Origin: Parachlorella kessleri
Lineage: Eukaryota > Chlorophyta > Trebouxiophyceae > Chlorellales > Chlorellaceae
Length of the DNA: 64,000 bases
Assembly: GCA_001598975.1 (NCBI GenBank)
Contig: BBXU01000888.1
Span: 41,752 to 105,751 of the forward strand
Reading direction: 5' to 3'
The notes beneath the pieces were generated by a model that saw nothing but the letters and a program-made list of their open reading frames with translations, was not told the origin of the DNA and ran no database searches. The translations under genes were made by a program, and so were the position numbers. Positions within the stretch are counted from its first letter, which is position 1; each line of letters opens with the position of its first letter. This document shows, piece after piece, positions 10,056 to 20,141 of the stretch.

Positions 10056-11760
10056 GCCCAGGTGCTGAGCCCCTGATCGCTCATGGTCGGGTGGGGAAAG
10101 CTGGGGTGGGTGGGGAAAGCTAACACCGGGCTGCTGCACTTTCTGCACACACCAGGTTGCTGCTTTTGTACCCACTGTGAAGGAGGGTTGCTCCCTCTTC
10201 CTTCTCGTTTTAGGTGGGCGGCTGAGGCTCGCTGTCTTCGCGCCATGGCATGACCAGCTTCTTGGGGGCCACTTTTCTGCCCCCTCCTAATCATGCCTAG
10301 TCAGACTGGGCTGCTGGGGAGCCCTGCCGGCTATCCCCAACCATGGCGAGACACTGTCAATCAGGATAACCCATCTTACAGCTGCCCTCTAGATTGCCCT
10401 ATCCCTTTATAAAGTGACTTCAATTTACAAGGGTGGTGCAGTGCATTGCTCAAACCCATCCAGTGCAGAGAGCTTGGAGCTGTCTAACGATTGGGTGCGC
10501 TTGTCAACATGGCCTGTATCTGTTGCAGTTCACCCGCTAGCTAGTCTATAAGCTTGTAGCATTTGCATATCAAGTTGAGAAGCCCAGGGACCCTGCACCA
10601 AGGCTCACAGAGGCTCAGGGAGGTGCCCTGGACACAGCCTGCCCCTCGGGTGTGCAGGACGTCATGCGGCCTGCATAACGTCCCATATGGCGTCCTGCGG
10701 CCATATGGGATGGGTACAGGACGCCTGCAGGATAGCCCGTAAGCACAGTGAATCTAGGAGTCGGGGCATCCTGTGCACAAAGCCATCATGAACAGCAGGG
10801 TTCATGCTGGCCAGGGTCCCCCACCTTGTGTCAAGCATGATGCACACTCGGGGCTGTAGATTGTGGTCACGATGAGGCCACCCACCCCAAACTGGAAATT
10901 TCCGCCTGACCGGGGAGAAAGGTTTGGGGCTAGGGCAGGCTGCCTGCCAGGCAGGTGGTTGCTGCTGCTGCTGCCGCCTGCCAGTGAAGGGTTCTTGACA
11001 GTTGTGTCCGCGTGCCTGACAGCTTGTCCCTGGGCGCGCTGGCGCAGTCAACCCCCCAAAATTCCCAGGGAGCTAGCTAGCGCCCAAGGAGTCCCCCAAA
11101 ACATTACCCTCGATGGCTTGCAGCATGCGGCGTGAGGTGCGAACCCTGTGTCACTGAGACGTACCCCTGGTGGCACATCGAGGCCCACGTACCCTGCCGC
11201 ATGATCACTGATGGCAGCAGTTCAGGGACGCCTACATGGAACTCAAAGGTAGCCCCTCCGTGTCGACAGCTGTGTCCAGCTACTGCTGCTGGAACCAAAC
11301 CCACAGCCTGGGCATAGCTTTGGGGGTGCGCACCAGCAGGCGGTGCGTCACCCGACAACACTTAAACCATAGGGTATACCCTACGTTCTGCATGGATGGC
11401 CATAGGAGCTTGCGCTATAGACAAAAGCTTCAAAGTGCTGCTGGACAGGGCTGACAGCAGCCGGTGCGACGCCTCCAAGGCATGAAAATAATTGGCTTCC
11501 CTTTGGGCACGAGGTACGCATTCACAGCCCGGCCAGTCTGCTTCGCTTCACTAGCCCTCTTCACGGTGGTTGGTGGCACCCATCAAGTCAGAATAACGTG
11601 GGCCAGAACCGCTGCAAGTTCGGGTCATGGCGGCATCAGGGCAGGCAAGCGGTGGCAGGGACGCCTTGCATACCTGCACTAGGCCTGCATGTAGACTGGG
11701 AGTGTGTAGCCGAGGCGCGGCCTGGGGTTTTGGGGTTTGGCGCCCGCGCTCATGAGCGCA
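10056..11760. other. Intergenic spacer with no recognisable gene
   Basis: No reading frame shows family motifs or a convincing exon series. The only structure noted is the perfect inverted repeat at 10681-10710. Confidence 0.45.
10681..10710. repeat. Perfect 10-bp inverted repeat with 10-nt loop
   Basis: TCCCATATGG at 10681-10690 is the exact reverse complement of CCATATGGGA at 10701-10710, separated by CGTCCTGCGG. Each arm contains the palindrome CCATATGG. Confidence 0.7.
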
Positions 11761-11766
11761 TATAAG
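11761..11766 (+). promoter_or_regulatory. TATA-box candidate
   Basis: TATAAG lies 121-127 bp upstream of the ATG at 11888, a sensible distance for a core promoter plus a 5' UTR of about 95 nt. It sits in GC-rich surroundings, which makes it stand out. Confidence 0.5.
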
Positions 11767-11887
11767 CCGGTCCGAGCTGCTTGCAGGCACCACTTCCTCA
11801 ACGTTCGTCTCAAGCCCCTTCCCTGCCTCCTCGCAAGACTACTCCCCCCCGCCTGCGCTGCCAGCCCAGCCGCCTGCCAATCTAGAG

Positions 11888-13304
11888 ATGAACACCACCA
11901 TGGCCGCGTCCTCGGTTGATGCTTCTTCGGTCGCCAACAGGAAGCTTATACTGTCTACCTCCTTCAAGTACGACACGCAGGCCAGCTTTGGAAACAGCAA
12001 GGTGAGCTCCCGAGCCCGCGCTTTGACGGGTACTGTCCTGCAGGCGCGCTAGGGGTCGGTCACTGAAGGGGCCCTCGTTCCCCTTTGCACGGAAGGGACT
12101 TGCACTGTTTGTGTGTCTTACATCGACTGGCACGGTGCATCAGTTACCATCATGTTGACTGCTTGCACCATGACAGCGATCGCTGCCGGGTCATCTGCCT
12201 GACATGGCCGCTACAACGGACAGCTAGCCTGGCCTCAGGAGCGTGGCAGCAGCCCTCGCTGCTGCCACCCTCCTGGTCCACTGCTGGTCCCCGGCCTGAC
12301 GCCCTTGCCTGCCTTCATCTTCTGCAGGTGGCACTAGCGCAAGCGTCACTGAGCCGTCACAGCAGCTGGAAGCTGCTGGCTGTGAGGCCTGAGGACCAGC
12401 CTGCACCCTCGCAAGCCTTCTCAGAGTTCCCTTTCATCCCTGCCGCTGCACCCACCGCTCCTGTGGACCACTGTGCCCAACATGATTTGACGTACCTGCT
12501 GGCGAGCGCCGCCAGGTGAGCCAGTGGGCGGGGGCTGCCTGGGCTCACCTGTTGCCTGTCGTGGCCTGCCCCGTTGCATGTTGGGCCTGCCTGACTTGCT
12601 GCGGGTTTCATGCCACCTGGAGGCCCATACTGGTAGGTTGTGTGTGAAACACCAGGTAGAGCCTGTCACTTCAGCTTCTGAGTCCGGTGCCGTGCCAATC
12701 TCTCTGCCTGCAGGGCCTCCTCTGCCGACTACCCACCCGTAACAGAGGCCAGCGGCTGTCCGTCTTCCGAGTCATCCTGTGCATCCATCACCAGCTGCAC
12801 CGCCCCGCTGCTTGACGTTGCGGGCCTGCTCAGCTCTGGCGCCCACCTGCGGAGCACATGGGACGGGTGCACGTGCCTGATCCTGGGCACCCCAGCCCCG
12901 GCCCCGCCCAATCAGGGACAGCAGTATAGCGGAGCCTGCCAGGCGCTCGTCTTGCGGGCCGGTTGCTTGCTCACCTATGCTGCGGTTGCGAGGTGAGCCC
13001 TGCAAGGTGGCTGGCTTGCCTGTGATGTGCGTGCACCCCAACCTCAGAGCATGGCCCTGGCGGTGACCTTGCCCAGCGCTCCCACGCTCACCCGCCTGCT
13101 CCCCTGCACCCTGCTTACAGGTCTGAGCCTGAGCCATCGACTGCCACCGCCGACACTGTTGCCGACAGCTGTGATGCCATGGCTGCCACCCAGCCGGCCT
13201 CCATCAGCAGTGACAGCGACACATGGACCATGCAGTACTGGATGTGGTGCGCAGACGCAGCGGCCGCCCTGGGCAAGCCCAGAACGTATGCCGCATGTGT
13301 GTGA
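11888..13304 (+). CDS. Orphan protein, 254 aa, four exons
   Basis: Exons are 11888-12001, 12328-12515, 12714-12992 and 13121-13304. All junctions have GT/AG ends and the phases agree (0, 2, 2). The product begins MNTTMAASSVDASSVANRK. It is rich in Ala, Ser and Pro with scattered cysteines and has no clear signal peptide, membrane segment or known motif. I do not recognise the family. Exon 2 is present in three places in this window: here, at 9351-9655 in the same orientation, and at 9690-10055 inverted. The copies share intron sequence as well as exon, so they arose by DNA-level duplication, not retroposition. A TATA candidate at 11761 and TGTAA motifs at 13494 and 13513 frame a complete transcription unit, which supports this being a real gene despite the missing homology. 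Confidence 0.6.
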
Positions 13305-13493
13305 GCTGGCAGCTCTGTTTGGAGGGGCCTTGTGGCTGGAAAGAGCTATCCAGCTGTGTTCAGCATTGACGGGAGGTGGCGCTGCCCCGCCCACTGCTAC
13401 CTGCTTGTCTCCGATGCGTTGTGTATCCAGATTTCGGATATTTTGACCCCGCTCTGACTGACAGTGCCAGTACGGCCATGTTGTGACTCTGCT

Positions 13494-13517
13494 TGTAACT
13501 TCAATCGCTGCATGTAA
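13494..13517 (+). terminator. Paired TGTAA polyadenylation-signal candidates
   Basis: TGTAA occurs at 13494-13498 and 13513-13517, about 190-210 bp after the stop codon at 13304, inside a short direct repeat (TGTAACTTCAATC). TGTAA is the usual polyadenylation signal of chlorophyte algae. Confidence 0.55.
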
Positions 13518-13999
13518 CTTCAATCTCTGCCGAAGTGAATAAGTACAATTGAACAACCCCCACATTTAACATCTCAGTAATTGACCTGCGTTTCCGCTGA
13601 AGGAAAGGCTTACCTGCACATGAGGATGTGTAAATGAAGGAAATGATACACCTACATGGTTGCTGCCAACAGCGCTTTCAAACAAGCAGCCACCATTGCA
13701 ACGCTGGCAATCCTGCCAAGTTGCCAGCTATGTGTAGTCCTGGGACCTATTCCATACTCAACTCCAGCGCGAACGCCGCACCACCCACTCTACAGATTGT
13801 CTCAGAAAAAGGGAAGCAAGGCAGATACATACTTCACGGGTCGAAGAGACCTCTCTTTTTCCACACTTGTTCAGGGCCGCTGGGCCAGTCTAACCCGGAC
13901 AAAAAGCAAGAACCACGCTGGCAGGCTCCTCACCAGCCACTGCGCAGCTGAACCCCCTGCACTGCTTGCTACTATGACTCGCTGGCCAGCCCTCCCTTG
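13518..13999. other. Convergent intergenic region, no gene seen
   Basis: This spacer lies between the 3' ends of the plus-strand gene ending at 13304 and the minus-strand gene ending at 14000. Nothing recognisable is present beyond probable 3' UTR. Confidence 0.5.
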
Positions 14000-16900
14000 T
14001 CACTGATCCTGCTGTTGCAAGGACAACTCTGCCCCATTCTCCAAGCTCCTCATATCTGCTTGCTGCTGCGCCGCTCCACCCACTTCCTGCAGCCCATCCC
14101 CACCGTCCAGCTGCTCTGCACTGCTGGAAGATGGATCACCCGCCCCTGCTGCAGCTGCTGCCACCTCTGCATACGTCTTCGGCGCATTCCGAGCATCTCC
14201 ACTGGGTGATGGGCCTGCGCCTGCGCCTGCGCCTGCGCCCAGTCGGGCAGTCCCAGCTGCTGCGGCTGCGGCCGCCGCTGCTTGCAGCTCCGCGTCATCG
14301 CTGGAGTCTAAGGCGGGCGAGGGGGCACGAGGCTCCCGGGACAGAGGAGTGTGGGGCGCCTGGGGCGGTGGGGCAATCACGCCCCCGCCTCGCCGGACTG
14401 GCCGGTCTGGAAGCCTGGGACCTGCAGTGCAGCAGCAGAGACACGAACATGGTAAGCCTCCAGGAACCCGACTGACAGCCAGGTTCGAAACACCAGTGCA
14501 CCAACAATGCCCTGAACAGGCATGAAATCTGATGACGGACGGTCCGCTATGAGACCCGCTCCTGGGTACACTCTCATGCACCCATGTCGTTGCCACAATA
14601 CACCGCCGACCTGCGTCCTCCCCTCACAGACAGGGGCCATGGTGAAAACAGAAAAAGGATGGGAAGCTTGCTGCAAGAGGAGGGGGTGTAGACAGCAAGT
14701 TCGCAAGATAGATTTGGTTCCACTGACATCAGTAGCAGGCCAAGTTGCCAGGCTGCCCACCTCCAACCACTCGCCGCCGCTGCTGGGGCTCCGGTGCTGG
14801 TGGCTCTTCATCGGCCTGCAGCCCCGCATCATTCCCTGCCCCTGCCCCTTGCTGCTGTTGCCGCTGCTGCCCCTGCCCTACCGGTGGGTCGTCAAGGGCT
14901 GCATCCGCCACTCCTGCTGCTGCCGCAGCCCCGCCAGCTGCCAGGGCTGCCCCTGCCTGCAAAGCCGCTTCTGCCAGTGCGCCGGCTGCTCCCTGCGGCA
15001 TCTGCGCATTGGCCAGCAGGAATGGCTGGGCCCCCGCGGCTGCAGGTGCCACTCGCTGCCCCGCTGCTGCTGCTGGTCCTGCCCGCCGGTCGCCTGCCAA
15101 GGCCTCCGCGGCAGCTGCCCTGGCAGCGGCAGGCCCGGCGATCGCCGCGGCTGCGGCGTCGGATGAGCCTGCTGCTGCGCCGGCTGCCCCCGCTGCGCCG
15201 CCGGGCGGCGGCCCAGAGATCCTGTCTATCAGTGGGTACATGTTGGCATTGATGACAAAGCCGCAAGCCTGAGCTAGGAGGAACATGACGGCGCCGCGCC
15301 GGAAGGGCGACATGGATCCCAGGCCGTTGGCTGCAACAAGCAGCAAGGAATAGCACGCTTTGATATCTTGGGGCCTCGAAGGAAGGAGACACTCCAAAAC
15401 CACAGCTGTGTAATTGTTTACAGGCCAAACAGTGCGGCGTTCATCTTCATAGGCAGCACTGGTGCATGCTTATCAATCAAAGTGAACCCAACACCATGAA
15501 AGCCAGGCGCCGACGCTTCAGAGCCGTCGCCCCCAGGGCTAATTCAGATACTTGCTAGACACCACACGGGCCCCTCTCAGTGCTGCCAAGAGCATAGGGA
15601 CAGGTCAAAACAACTCCGCCAACCCGCCACCACTCACCTAGCGAGACTGCCGCCAGCATGGTCCCACACCGCACGGCATGCAAAGCAGCACGCTTTGCCA
15701 GCCGCACCACGCGCTTGCCCGCCGGCCCAGTGTGCCGCTGCAAGGCCAAGAATGCCTCCCAGGCCACGGCCACTATGAGGTCTGCTGTGTAGAGGGTCGC
15801 CTCGCATAGCAGTGAGGTCTTCACCACTCGCAGGCCTCGGTAGTAGAAGGGCATGGTGGCCTTGCGCTGCACAGAAGCCCGAAGGTCTGCAAGGGAGGCG
15901 TGGAATGCCACCACCAGTGTCAGAAAGCAGGCAGTGGCATGTGCAAGAATGTGGCATGGCACGTGCTGCAGTAGCACAGCCACCACAGAAGTGCAGATTA
16001 GGCAAACAAACTGCACTTCTCCCACAGCCAGGATCCTGCTAGGGAGGCCAGAAGCAACACCCACCCCCACCAGCTCAGCAGGCTGCTCTACAGCTAGCCA
16101 CACCTCCCGGCCCTTTACTACAACCTGGGCCCCCTGCCTGCACCAGAAACTGCGTCCTTAGGAAGCTCTTGCTTCCCACCCACGCTTCAGCAGCCTACTC
16201 TCTCACCTTTGACCAGCTTGCCAGCCAGGGTGGGATTCAGCCGCTGCGCTGCTGCTGAGTCCAGCAGGCTTCGCACCAGCTGGGTCACCCAATCTATGCA
16301 GGCATTGAAGGCGCCCCGCCTGGCAGCTGCCTTCATGGCTTCTTCCGGGAAGGGCACATAGTTGGGATCCCGAGCCTGCATGGTTCCAGTTCACATAGGT
16401 TGTATCAATGCCAAAGGCTTTCTACAAGGGGCCCTGGTTGGGCCCCAAGGGCCTCCAGGACCGCAAAGACTTCGACAACCTCTTCCTAACCAAACTTTGG
16501 TATCCATCATGTCCGAGGCAGTGCCCTTGTCCTACACAATCCAACCCCACACTAGTCTGTGCTGGTTTATGACGGGTACCAGGCTTGCAGTGAGGCGCTT
16601 TATTACCCAGAAGGGATACCACGCATCAGCACTCAACGCATACGATACCATGCTCCCACCCAGCAGAGTTGTACAATAGTAATACATAAGGCGCGTCCCC
16701 ATCATCCGATATCCTCCGGGCACCCCAGGCAGACAAGACTTCAGTACACAACACACCTCAAGCTCAGCCAAGTCCTCCTCGGCACTTAGCGCCTCAAAGT
16801 ACCCATGGAGTACAAAGACGCAGCTCAGCAGCTCACTGCAGGGGGTCACCACAGCCTAGCTTTGGATGCATCAGACGCTTCGCCCTGCAAGGCCTTTAGC

Positions 16901-17577
16901 TGAAATGGCCTCTACTGGCTGTCTTGCAAGGACAGAAATGGAAATGGCTGGTACACCCCTCTACACACATTTTCCCACCGCAGCTTTGGAGAATAGGCTC
17001 AAGGAGCATACATCAACTCACTTCCTGCTAAAGGTAACGATAAGGTTCCTTGGCCCAGCAATACGCTGGAGGGCCACCTGGCCGATGGGGCGCTGCAGCA
17101 CAAAACAAACAGCACATCATTGACTCCAAATAAAACATACAAGCCGGTCACGCTTCCAGTCAGGGTTGGGCAACAAGGTGTGGGTAGTGAATCACTTGCA
17201 GGCAGCCATGAAACAAAGCAGGCCGTAAACTTAAAACTTACGCTGGGCTTGGCAACCTTGACAACCGGATGCTTTACAGCAGTTGAGGGCCCTAGCTCCC
17301 CGTCCACAGGCGAGGGATAGATGGCCTGCATCAAGCAAACCTTTCACAATACAGGAAATGTAACAGACCAGAACGTGGGGCTTCTGTTCAGTTCCCAGGA
17401 GCACACTGTCATGTGTCCCCTAACCTTAAACACATCGTCGTCGTAAGGGATGTGATAAGCAGAGCATTCGGAAGTTTTGGTGAGCGCATAGCCTGCAGCT
17501 GCAGCGGACAGCAGGCTGCCCACAGCGAGCTTTGTCGGGCCCTGGAGCAAAGTCAAAATGGGGCTTGCAGGGATCAT
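14000..17577 (-). CDS. Orphan 598-aa protein with hydrophobic segments and Ala-rich tail
   Basis: Eight exons: 17577-17425, 17325-17242, 17092-17022, 16835-16757, 16375-16207, 15886-15638, 15330-14761, 14421-14000. All have GT/AG borders and consistent phases. The start is the ATG at 17577 (MIPASPILTLLQGPTKL). The first 340 residues look like a conserved globular or membrane-associated domain with motifs RDPNYVPFPEEAMKAAARRG and MPFYYRGLRVVKTSLL. Hydrophobic stretches are LLSCVFVLHGYF, DLIVAVAWEAFLAL and AVMFLLAQACGFVI. From about residue 350 the chain becomes low-complexity Ala/Gly/Gln, followed by an acidic tail. I cannot assign a family. It is head to head with psb28 across 282 bp, which hints at shared light or plastid regulation, but no clear transit peptide is visible. 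Confidence 0.68.
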
Positions 17578-17859
17578 GGCTGCCGATGCAGCAGCCTGCA
17601 ATGCAGCTTAGGTTGTTTGCCTATCGGTTTGAGTGCAAGGGAGCAAGTTCGGGCGGGAACTGACTGATGGCGCGCTCCACTCTCACCAGGAGTGGCACCA
17701 TGGTGTAAACAATGCAGAAAAGTTCTTTTCACTCGAAATAAGTCACAAGATTGATCAACAAACTGGTTATCACACTTGACAGGTTTCCTTGTGCCTCTCC
17801 CCGTGCCTGCTCCGTACCGCAGCCGCAAGCCAAAACTGCGGTGGTTCTACACAGCAAGC
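17578..17859. promoter_or_regulatory. Divergent intergenic region between the orphan gene and psb28
   Basis: These 282 bp separate the two start codons and must carry both 5' UTRs. No TATA box is evident. A pyrimidine-AG-like site just upstream of 17577 could mark a 5' UTR intron of the minus-strand gene. Confidence 0.4.
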
Positions 17860-19031
17860 ATGGCAGCGGCACACGCAACTAGCCTACTTGCAGGTTGGTC
17901 GCCAAGGTTCCAGCTTGCACGTGCAACAGGCGCTTAGATTCTGATAGGCCGTGCATGGTAGCTTGCCCAAACCCTCTGTGCTACACCCTGGACAACCGTA
18001 CTGATCAGTTCTTGGCCTGCAGGGGCCCGTCCTGTGCGGGCCTTCACCAGCAGCAGGGTCGCCGCCCGGCAACCGCTGCGCAGCCAGCTGCAAATAAGCT
18101 GTATGGCAGCAAAACTGGAGTTCATTAAGGGCGTCGAGGAGCCCTCCATCCCTGACGTCAAGCTGACCCGCAGCAGGGATGGCTCCTCTGGAACTGCTAC
18201 CTTCACGTTCCAAAATCCCTCAGTCTTTGAGGCCAGCTCTGAGGTAGGAGCATGCTGTTGCACGCTACTTCCCTGCTCCCTGCTAGTCACTGATGACCTT
18301 GCCCCAAATTAAAAGGTTCAGTTTTACTTGGGCTTCATTACACCTGCTTACAGTGACACCGTCGGGTTCTATGTATGCAGGTTGGCGATATTACTGGGCT
18401 GTACCTGGTTGATGACGAAGGGACACTTCAAACCGTGGAAGTGCAAGTAAGGCTTCATTCGCATGCGTTCTTGTTGTCTTGGAAGCATTTCGTACGCAGA
18501 GCAGCTATACCCAAGGGGTTGCAATACTTGGTGGGCTAGGTCTTTTGAAGAGTAAATGCCTCTTGCTGCTGTTGGACAGGGCTGCCTCAGCTGGGCCCTT
18601 TGCTTGCCTGCAGGCCATGTTTGTCAATGGCAAGCCGGATAAAATCAAGGCCGTGTATGTGATGCGGAGGTGAGTCTGACTGCTCCTTACCTGTGCCAAT
18701 CTTCTGGACAGAGGATCAAGCATGCGTTCATGTCTCATCTCCTGTGCTGGACCTTGTGGGCAAAGTGTGCTCAATTTATGAGCAGGACATTCTCTTCGCA
18801 CAGCAAGCAGTACCTAGCACGCAGGGCAACGGCTGTGTTTGACTGCAACAGATGTTCCCCGTCACTTTGCTGCAGCACATTTGAATGGGATCGCTTCATG
18901 CGGTTCATGGAGAGATATGCCGAGGACAAGGGCCTTGGCTTCAGCAAGGTGAGGCCGACTTCGCAGCGCTGACGGAAAGCATCCCAATCAATCTCTTTTT
19001 TAGGTATCAGTCTCTTTTTTAGCTCCCTTAA
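17860..19031 (+). CDS. psb28: Photosystem II assembly protein Psb28, nuclear gene with plastid presequence
   Basis: Exons are 17860-17893, 18023-18243, 18381-18446, 18614-18669 and 18876-18948, plus a short last exon, probably 19023-19031. Phases agree. The N-terminus ([20 protein letters not shown] and on) is Ala/Ser/Arg-rich like a chloroplast transit peptide, with the mature protein starting near [20 protein letters not shown]. Diagnostic Psb28 motifs follow in order: [50 protein letters not shown] and [20 protein letters not shown]. Psb28 binds the PSII RC47 assembly intermediate at CP47 and acts transiently during photosystem II biogenesis and repair. The C-terminus is uncertain: two near-identical acceptors (TCTCTTTTTTAG) lie at 18992-19003 and 19011-19022. 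The second gives a Leu-Pro-stop ending; reading through the donor at 18949 would add about eight residues instead. Confidence 0.93.
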
Positions 19032-20141
19032 GGAAGCAAGCATGGTGGTGCCTTGGGCTGCTTGTGTACCGCTGCGAAGGAGCAGTCCTGCCTTGCACGC
19101 AGTGGGTTCCCTGTGCCTGCCTACTGCAGTATGTGAACCACATGTATCACAATTTGTGCCTTGCAGGCATGAGCATATGGTCGTATCGTACGCAGTGCAC
19201 TGCCGGCATTGTTGGCAGCGCAGTGGGTTTTCTGTGTGGGTTGCACAGAGTACGGAATGGAGCGCTTTGGCGGTGCGGCGTAGCTAAGCAATTACGTCAA
19301 CATGCTGAACTGCAATCAGCTGAGGAAGCTTATCCCAACAGTTTTTGGCTGGAGAAGTCTTGCCCTTGAACTGTATGTCAATACTGCTTTGCCGTTTTAC
19401 TTTCACCATTGGGCAGCACCCGCGGCTCGCGCTTGCTCTTTGTTCCCGGGTGCGTATAAGTGAGTGTCCTAATGATGGCTCAAGGTGCTTATCTTGCTCG
19501 GCATGGCTTAGCGAATGCCAAATCCTTGTGACTGTGGGTGGGAATCCAGTAGTTGCATGCAGTCCTGTCGTCCAGTGCAGTGCAGCCCTTCTTTAAGCCA
19601 GGGTTTGCATGCAACTAACCATGATTTGGCAGCACAAGGCAATGGAGGATCCCCAAAGGCAAGGGAGTCTGATTCGTCTGAAATGGTTGGCACACGCACT
19701 TTCCACAAAGGTCATTATCACAGACGTGACTGCGAGCCACGAGACACACTGTGGCACTTGGTGTGTACACGGAACATTCTTATCGAGCCTGATGCTTGAC
19801 AGCTAAGTAACAGGAATCTGTGCTGTCTGCTAGCTTAACAGAACAGCCATTGTTTGGCATTCATTCCTGCCAGCCCAGGTGCACGACATGCCGTCACAGC
19901 ATGACAAGTGATGCGGAAGTTTGCAACCAGGCTTCAGCCGTGCTTGCAATGACAATCACAACCCTTCGAAGAGATTGATGTAGCCCTGCATGCAAGAAAA
20001 CTCCTCTGGGTTAACGAAGGAATTCACCCCGGAGAGTTCCCCTTGCTGAAAGCATCCTTGCATACCGCCCTGTCAAACCCAGGTCAGTTAAGCCGCATAG
20101 TGCACAATCTAGCAATCCTCAAGTTGCACACCCCGCTGTGG
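19032..20141. other. Convergent intergenic region, probably 3' UTRs
   Basis: This is about 1.1 kb between the psb28 end and the 3' end of the channel gene. No family-like reading frame or exon series was found. Confidence 0.5.
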
